DNA from: Salinithrix halophila
GTDB lineage: Bacteria; Bacillota; Bacilli; Thermoactinomycetales; DSM-45169
Assembly (NCBI RefSeq): GCF_042650125.1
Contig: NZ_JBHSAP010000009.1
Location: forward strand, 248,001 to 312,000
DNA length: 64,000 nucleotides
Reading direction: 5' to 3'
The notes under the pieces: model-generated
The model's database searches: none
What the model was told of the DNA's origin: nothing
What the model saw: the letters and a program-made list of their open reading frames with translations, nothing else
Shown here: positions 57,653 to 64,000 of the stretch, one piece after another
Layout: every line of letters begins with the position of its first letter
Numbering within the stretch: position 1 is the first letter of the stretch
Made by a program: the position numbers and the translations under genes

Positions 57653-58768
57653 TTACAGGTTTCCGCGGCGTTCTTGTTCGCGTTCGATCGCTTCAAAAAG
57701 GGCTTTGAAATTGCCTTCGCCGAAACCACGAGCCCCTTTACGCTGGATAATTTCAAAGAAGAGCGTCGGGCGGTCGACGATAGGTTTGGTAAAGATTTGG
57801 AGGAGATATCCTTCATCATCACGGTCAACCAAGATCTTATTTTTCTTTAGGTCCGCGATCTCCTCGTCAATCTGACCGACCCGGGCCGTCAATTCTTCGT
57901 AGTAAGTATCCGGTGTTTCCAGGAATTCAACGCCTTTAGCCTTCAATGCCTTGACGGTTTTGATGATATCTTTGGTGTAAAGAGCGATGTGCTGCACGCC
58001 AGCTCCGCGGTAGTATTCCAAGTATTCTTCGATCTGGGATTTCCGTTTTCCTTCGGCCGGTTCATTGATTGGAAACTTGATGCGACCGGTTCCGTTTTGC
58101 ATCACCTTTGACATGAGGGCGGAATACTCGGTAGTGATATCCTTATCACTGAAATGGCGAAGCTCTTGGAAACCCATCACCTTCTCGTAATAGGCGACCC
58201 AATCTTCCATTTTTTCCACATTACCTACTACATGATCAATCCCTTGCAAGCCACAATCCTCAAAGGGAATGATCATTTTCGATTCCGTAAAACCGGGGGC
58301 AAAGATTCCGCTGTAATCCTTGCGCTCAACCAGGGTATGGATCGTATCTCCGTAGGTGCCGATGACGGCCTTTCGGATCGTGCCGTATTTATCGGACTCT
58401 TCCATCGGTTCCATGACCGAGATACCCCCCCGGGAAATGGCTTCCCGATAGGCTTCCTCTACGTTTTCCACCTCAAGGGCAATATCTCTCACCCCGTCTC
58501 CGTGCAGGTTAACGAAGCGGGCGATAGGATGATCCGGTGTGAAACTACCGCTGACCACCAACCGAATGGTCCCCTGTTCCAACACATAGGAAACCGTCTC
58601 CCGACTTCCCGTTTCCAGTCCTTTATAAGCGACGGGGTGGAAGCCGAAAGTCTTACAAAAAAAGTGAGCGGCCTGTTTCGCATTGCCGGAATAATATTCG
58701 AGGTAGTCCACATCCAAAATGGGGAGGAAGTCTTTCTTTCCCATTGTCTGCGCTTTCAATTCTTCCAT
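57653..58768 (-). CDS. hpd: 4-hydroxyphenylpyruvate dioxygenase
   Basis: A 371-residue iron enzyme converting 4-hydroxyphenylpyruvate to homogentisate in tyrosine breakdown. Iron ligands are in GIDHVVGNVEKMEDWVAYYEKVMGF, GVQHIALYTKDI and PTLFFEIIQRKGARGFGEGNFKALFEAIEREQERRGNL, with the closing helix needed for activity. The N-terminal VOC half is DVDYLEYYSGNAKQAAHFFCKTFGF. No homogentisate dioxygenase is encoded beside it. The ATG follows AGGGGGTCG. Confidence 0.95.
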   Translation of the reverse strand: MEELKAQTMGKKDFLPILDVDYLEYYSGNAKQAAHFFCKTFGFHPVAYKGLETGSRETVSYVLEQGTIRLVVSGSFTPDHPIARFVNLHGDGVRDIALEVENVEEAYREAISRGGISVMEPMEESDKYGTIRKAVIGTYGDTIHTLVERKDYSGIFAPGFTESKMIIPFEDCGLQGIDHVVGNVEKMEDWVAYYEKVMGFQELRHFSDKDITTEYSALMSKVMQNGTGRIKFPINEPAEGKRKSQIEEYLEYYRGAGVQHIALYTKDIIKTVKALKAKGVEFLETPDTYYEELTARVGQIDEEIADLKKNKILVDRDDEGYLLQIFTKPIVDRPTLFFEIIQRKGARGFGEGNFKALFEAIEREQERRGNL

Positions 58769-58908
58769 AAAAAACGACCCCCTGCCTGAAATTTTTCTGT
58801 CTTCAGATTACAGGAGGGGTAAGGAAGGCCGCAAGCATCCACGGGAGCGCGTTGTTGCTTCGGTGCGGAAAAGAAACGAAGCTTTCCGCCGAATGATTTT
58901 AGCCTATC

Positions 58909-58934
58909 AAAAAAGCCGCGGATTTTTTCGCGAC
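58909..58934 (-). terminator. Terminator of the acyl-CoA synthetase gene
   Basis: GCCGCG (58915-58920) pairs with CGCGAC (58929-58934) allowing one G-U; six T follow on the minus strand. Confidence 0.75.
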
Positions 58935-58948
58935 TTTAATCCCCCGGC

Positions 58949-60601
58949 TTATCCGGCAGGTACGTCCAGGTTTAATTCCTTCAGTGCCATCTCCCGGAGC
59001 TTATATTTCTGAATTTTACCGCTGGCGGTCATCGGATAGGAGGAGACGATTTTCACATAGCGAGGAATTTTGTAACGGGCGATCCGCCCATCGCAGAAGG
59101 CTCGGATATCTTCCACTGTCATTTTCTTACCCTCCCGGACCCTCACCCAGGCCATCAATTCTTCTCCGTATTTTTCATCCGGCACGCCGACGATCTGGAC
59201 ATCCAGGATATCGGGATGGGTATAAAGAAACTCTTCGACCTCCCGCGGGTAAATGTTCTCCCCTCCACGAATAATCATATCCTTCAGCCTGCCAGTAATA
59301 CGGATATATCCTTCGGTATCCATTGTGGCCAGATCGCCGGTATGGAGCCAACCCTGGGCATCGATCGCCTGTTCTGTCGCCTCAGGCATCTTGTAATACC
59401 CTTTCATTACGTGATAGCCCCGCGTACACAATTCGCCCTGAACACCCCTTGCCACCTCGTCTCCCGTCTCCAGATCGACTACCTTCACTTCCACATGGGG
59501 AAGCTTCTTACCCACCGTGGCAACCCGCCTTTCAATCGGATCATCGGTACGAGTCTGGCTGATAACGGGAGAGGACTCTGTCTGGCCATAAGCGATCGTA
59601 ATTTCCGATGCCCCCATAACATCCATCACCTTTTTCATCACTTCCATCGGACAGTTGGAGCCAGCCATAATCCCCGTCCGCAGGCAAGGCAAGGCGAAGC
59701 GAGAAAATTCCGGGTGATTCAATTCAGCGATAAACATCGTCGGCACTCCATGAAGGGCGGTACATTCCTCCTTTTCAACCGTTTCCAGCACTGCCAGGGG
59801 ATCAAACTGGATCAGGGGGACCATCGTCGTGCCCGCCGTCACGCAGGCCAAAGTTCCCAATACGCAGCCGAAGCAGTGAAAGAAGGGAACAGGAATGCAC
59901 ATCTTATCTTTTTCCGTCAATTTCATGCAATCTGCAATGCTTTTAGCATTGTTGATGATATTTTTATGCGTGAGCATCACACCCTTGGGAAAGCCCGTCG
60001 TTCCCGATGTATACTGCATATTGATCACATCATCAGGAGATAAGGAGTCTTGTCGCTCCTGCAGCTCGCTGTCACTAATTTCTTCCCCCATGGTGATCAG
60101 ATCGCTCCAAGTGAACATCCCTGGACGTCGCTCGTCATCAAGGAGGATGATGTTTTTAAGGCGAGGCAGCCGTTCTGCTATCAACATCCCGGGTTGACAG
60201 CGATCCAACTCAGGACAAATCTCCCGCAACATGTCGACATAACGGGTGCCTTTAAAAGATTCTGTTAGGATCAGCGTCTCGGCATCGGACTGGCGAAGCA
60301 GGTACTCCAGTTCCCGGGCACGGTAGTTCGTATTAACCGTGATCATCACTGCCCCCATTTTGCCGGTGGCGAACTGGGTAACAAGCCATTCAGGGTGATT
60401 GGCTGCCCAGATCGCCAGGTGATCTCCCTTTTTGACCCCTAACTTCATCAATCCCTTGGCTACCCGGTTGCATTCTTCCCAGAACCGACGATAGGTCCAA
60501 CGAAGGTTTCGCTCCGGATAGACAACCCCTTCTCGGTCTCCGAACCGGTTCACGGTTTTATCCAGCAAGCCGCCTACGGTCACATGGAGCAACTCCGCCA
60601 A
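58949..60601 (-). CDS. Acyl-CoA synthetase (AMP-forming, YngI-like)
   Basis: A 550-residue ANL-family ligase that activates a fatty or branched acid to its CoA ester. Key parts: the P-loop MQYTSGTTGFPKGVML, AYGQTESSPVISQT, GWLHTGDLATMDTEGYIRITGRLKDMIIRGGENIYPREVEEFLY and the catalytic lysine in MTASGKIQKYKLRE. It starts at TTG 60601, eight bases after GGAGG. Together with the acyl-CoA dehydrogenase 30 bases upstream it mirrors the YngI/YngJ pair of the Bacillus leucine/branched-acid region. Confidence 0.9.
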   Translation of the reverse strand: MAELLHVTVGGLLDKTVNRFGDREGVVYPERNLRWTYRRFWEECNRVAKGLMKLGVKKGDHLAIWAANHPEWLVTQFATGKMGAVMITVNTNYRARELEYLLRQSDAETLILTESFKGTRYVDMLREICPELDRCQPGMLIAERLPRLKNIILLDDERRPGMFTWSDLITMGEEISDSELQERQDSLSPDDVINMQYTSGTTGFPKGVMLTHKNIINNAKSIADCMKLTEKDKMCIPVPFFHCFGCVLGTLACVTAGTTMVPLIQFDPLAVLETVEKEECTALHGVPTMFIAELNHPEFSRFALPCLRTGIMAGSNCPMEVMKKVMDVMGASEITIAYGQTESSPVISQTRTDDPIERRVATVGKKLPHVEVKVVDLETGDEVARGVQGELCTRGYHVMKGYYKMPEATEQAIDAQGWLHTGDLATMDTEGYIRITGRLKDMIIRGGENIYPREVEEFLYTHPDILDVQIVGVPDEKYGEELMAWVRVREGKKMTVEDIRAFCDGRIARYKIPRYVKIVSSYPMTASGKIQKYKLREMALKELNLDVPAG

Positions 60602-60631
60602 TCTGATGACCTCCTCCCAGGAAAATCAGAT

Positions 60632-61771
60632 TTAGCATCCTATCTCGCGGGCGATTACCATTCGTTGGATTTCAGAGGTTCCTTCTCCGATCTCGGTCAG
60701 CTTGGCATCGCGAAAAAACCGTTCCACCTTATAGTCATGCATATATCCATAACCGCCGTGGATCTGAACAGCCTGGTCACAGACCTTCATGGCGATTTCA
60801 GAAGCGAAGAGTTTGCACATGGAGGCTTCCTTGGTAAACTTTTTTCCCTGATCTTTTAGCCAGGCGGCTTTATAGACCATCGTTCGGGCCAGCTCGATGT
60901 TCATCGCCATATCCGCTAGCTTATGCTGGATCACTTGGAATTTGGATAGTGATTGACCAAACTGGACCCGTTCTCCTGCATACCGCAGGGCCGCTTCGTA
61001 AGCTCCTTGAGCGATCCCGACAGCCATCGCCCCAATCCCTATACGACCTCCATCCAGGGTAATAAGAAATTGCTTGAAACCATGTCCCACCTTGCCGAGG
61101 ATATTCTCCGCAGGAATCCGTACATTCTCCATCACCAATTCCGTCGTGTTGGAGCTGTGCAGCCCCATTTTCACATAATGATCGATCACCCGGAAACCCA
61201 ATGTGTCAGTAGGAACAATGAAAGCGGTTATCTCCGGGCCCGCTTCCGATCTGGAGGTAACAGCAGTCAAAGCTAAAAAGTCCGCGTAACTCGCATTGGT
61301 GATAAAACATTTAGAACCGTTGATCACCCACTCGTCCCCGTCCCGAACCGCGGTCGTTTTCGTCCCTCCCGCATCAGAACCCGCTCCGGGCTCCGTCAAC
61401 CCAAAAGCACCAAGGGTTTCTCCGCGACAAAGGGGAACGAGATAGGTTTGTTTTTGCTCCTGGTTACCGAAGAGATGGAGTGGAGCACATCCGAGGGAAA
61501 TGTGAGCGGAATAAGTGATTCCCGTCGACGCGCAAACCCGGGATAACTCCTCCACCGCGATAGCGAAACTGATCGAATCCGCACCCGCTCCCCCGTACTC
61601 CTCCGGAAAAGGAAGACCCATCAGATTCAGATCGGCCATCTTTTTAAAAACTTCCTTCGGAAACGCTTTGGTCCGGTCCCTCTCATCCGCCTCGGGAGCC
61701 ACTTCTCCTTCCGAAAAGTCCCGCATCAACTTGCGGATCATCTTCTGCTCTTGCGTGAGATCGAAATTCAC
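60632..61771 (-). CDS. Acyl-CoA dehydrogenase (YngJ-like)
   Basis: A 379-residue flavoenzyme of the short/branched-chain class, like Bacillus YngJ. It has the family start NFDLTQEQKMIRKLMRDFSEGEVAP, the FAD/substrate loop GAFGLTEPGAGSDAGGTKTTAV, WVINGSKCFITNASYAD, and the C-terminal VQIHGGYGYMHDYKVERFFRDAKLTEIGEGTSEIQRMVIAREIG. It probably oxidises isovaleryl-CoA or a similar substrate. The GTG at 61771 lies just after AAGGGGTGGAG. Confidence 0.92.
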   Translation of the reverse strand: MNFDLTQEQKMIRKLMRDFSEGEVAPEADERDRTKAFPKEVFKKMADLNLMGLPFPEEYGGAGADSISFAIAVEELSRVCASTGITYSAHISLGCAPLHLFGNQEQKQTYLVPLCRGETLGAFGLTEPGAGSDAGGTKTTAVRDGDEWVINGSKCFITNASYADFLALTAVTSRSEAGPEITAFIVPTDTLGFRVIDHYVKMGLHSSNTTELVMENVRIPAENILGKVGHGFKQFLITLDGGRIGIGAMAVGIAQGAYEAALRYAGERVQFGQSLSKFQVIQHKLADMAMNIELARTMVYKAAWLKDQGKKFTKEASMCKLFASEIAMKVCDQAVQIHGGYGYMHDYKVERFFRDAKLTEIGEGTSEIQRMVIAREIGC

Positions 61772-61953
61772 GTTTCTCCACCCCTTGCCTCTCTTTGATG
61801 ACAACGCTTTCATATCTATTATAGGGAGAAGACCGAATTTCCTTCAAGAATTTTCGGAAGGGTCCGGTTTTTGCTGGATGGCGCACGCTGAAGGCATTTG
61901 CATTGGGTCTGGAAAAGGGATAAAATTGAGGTGTCAGAAAAGACACCCAAAAG

Positions 61954-61983
61954 AAAAAAGCACCCGAAAATGCGAGTGCTTCC
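61954..61983 (-). terminator. Terminator of sigA
   Basis: AGCAC...CG (61959-61966) pairs with CG...GTGCT (61973-61980); the minus strand continues with six T. It lies 15 bases past the sigA stop. Confidence 0.75.
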
Positions 61984-61994
61984 AATTCGGACCA

Positions 61995-63113
<1,119 letters not shown>

Positions 63114-63149
63114 CTTTCGAGTTCCCTCCTTCCCTGGACACACTGCCTA

Positions 63150-64000
63150 TCACGCCTCCCTTTGAATCTTTTCCCGGAGGCGGATTAGTTCAATCCCCAG
63201 CCGGGCGGCTTTGGCAATGTCACCAGAGCGCTCTGCCTGCTTTACTTGTTCCTGTTTCTGTTCAATTTCTTGATGAAGAGGATAATTGCGGATATGCCGG
63301 ATATAATCAGTCACTTCTTCGTCGGTTACCGAATCCGGGAGGTCCATCATCAGGATGGCGCTGACTTCTTGTATAAGACTGCCGTCCCTTATATATTGGA
63401 TGAATCGCCCTGGATCCACCGGGTTTCCCTCGGCAAAATAGCCGTATAAGTAGGCAGCGATCGCAGCGTTCGCCTCGATGTTAAATCCTGCCCCTACGGT
63501 CTCCCTCACCCGTTCGGCTACACCGGCGTCTTGAATCATCAAGGAGAGGAGACGGCGCTCTGCCGCTTCAAAAGCGGGGATTTTTCGTTCACGACCGACC
63601 ATGTGTTTGCCATTATGATATCCATTATTCCACTTCTCTAGCCCTTTATCCCCATGGCTCTCCCTTCTCTTCTTCGACGAAGCGGTTCGCTGTTCCTGTT
63701 TCAAGGCATCGAGGGAGATACGGAATTCCTCAGATAGTCGGCGAAGGTAATGATCCCGTTCAATGGCCTTTGGTAGCCCGGAGATCACCTCGACCGCTCG
63801 GGTCAAGTAGCGCATCCGCTCGTCTTCATCTTTCAGGTCGAAACCTTTTTTTAGACTTTCTAACTTAAAAGCGGTAAAGGGGGAAGCCTGGGAAATCACT
63901 TTGGAAGAGAAAGCTTCAGCTCCGTATTTTCGGATGTAATCGTCCGGGTCCATTCCCTCCGGCATACGAGCCACTTTTACGATGCACCCCTCCTGTTTTA
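63150..64000 (-). CDS. dnaG: DNA primase, C-terminal part (truncated by window)
   Basis: The frame runs off the right edge, so only the end of the primase is seen. It contains the end of the catalytic TOPRIM-linked region (CIVKVARMPEGMDPDDYIRKYG), the linker, and the C-terminal DnaB-binding helical domain (FEAAERRLLSLMIQDAGVAERV and ADLL-like segments to IRLREKIQREA). DnaG makes RNA primers for replication. The dnaG-sigA order is the conserved Firmicute macromolecular synthesis arrangement. Confidence 0.94.
   Translation of the reverse strand, partial: KQEGCIVKVARMPEGMDPDDYIRKYGAEAFSSKVISQASPFTAFKLESLKKGFDLKDEDERMRYLTRAVEVISGLPKAIERDHYLRRLSEEFRISLDALKQEQRTASSKKRRESHGDKGLEKWNNGYHNGKHMVGRERKIPAFEAAERRLLSLMIQDAGVAERVRETVGAGFNIEANAAIAAYLYGYFAEGNPVDPGRFIQYIRDGSLIQEVSAILMMDLPDSVTDEEVTDYIRHIRNYPLHQEIEQKQEQVKQAERSGDIAKAARLGIELIRLREKIQREA

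Noticed and set aside
59216..60043. A 275-codon + strand frame inside the acyl-CoA synthetase gene.
   Set aside because: Shadow of a well-defined ANL-family gene; its translation is histidine-rich and unlike any family.

Overview
The window reads as chromosomal DNA of a spore-forming, Gram-positive Firmicute. The primary sigma factor SigA, DnaG, GpsB, paired RodA/FtsW genes, a YhcN/YlaJ-type sporulation lipoprotein, TrmK and YqfO, a B-type RNase P RNA and strong GGAGG ribosome sites with GTG/TTG starts all fit Bacilli. The mix of Bacillus-like genes, moderate GC and fatty-acid/aromatic catabolism suggests Thermoactinomycetaceae (Kroppenstedtia, Desmospora or Melghirimyces type). That assignment is inference, not a database result.

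Layout. 0-6 kb: a stress protein, an autoregulated TetR/flavoprotein pair, a CatE-like VOC protein behind a palindromic operator, an MFS permease and QueF. 6-13 kb: a catabolic regulon in which an FCD-type GntR regulator faces two transcription units (crotonase, P-loop/Asp23-like protein and CaiB-type CoA-transferase; M20 peptidase and AbgT transporter). Copies of a GTCGAC-centred palindrome lie before the regulator and before both units. A decayed TnpB end follows. 13-18 kb: an amidase cluster, then AidB-like acyl-CoA dehydrogenase and FadH. 18-23 kb: an AcuB-like CBS protein, a McrB/McrC-like restriction pair and a chromosomal ParM/ParR-like pair. 23-32 kb: Ohr, a second AbgT, an O-methyltransferase, DinB, tRNA-Gly(CCC), membrane proteins and a peptidoglycan-peptide recycling group (OppA-like, YkfC-like, PBP4-like).

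32-44 kb: GpsB, YhcN-like lipoprotein, YugP protease, a CPA2 antiporter, divergent rodA/ftsW, and a tenI-thiO-thiS-thiG operon under a TPP riboswitch. 44-50 kb: DedA, an orphan nuoD, a cysteine hydrolase, M42 aminopeptidase and a large secreted barrel-like protein, with two copies of an intergenic repeat. 50-51.7 kb: an AT-rich patch with a membrane protein and a secreted protein whose end looks frameshifted. 52-64 kb: SGNH hydrolase, rnpB, YqfO and TrmK, then a nuclease-like protein, M1 peptidase, 4-hydroxyphenylpyruvate dioxygenase and a YngI/YngJ-like acyl-CoA pair, ending in sigA and dnaG. In Bacillus sigA and trmK lie close together, so this last block looks like an insertion into a conserved neighbourhood.

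The most unusual items are the P-loop/Asp23 fusion in the GntR regulon, the chromosomal actin/ribbon-helix-helix pair beside McrBC, the TPP riboswitch whose terminator sits inside the open frame of tenI, the orphan nuoD, and the frameshifted secreted protein.
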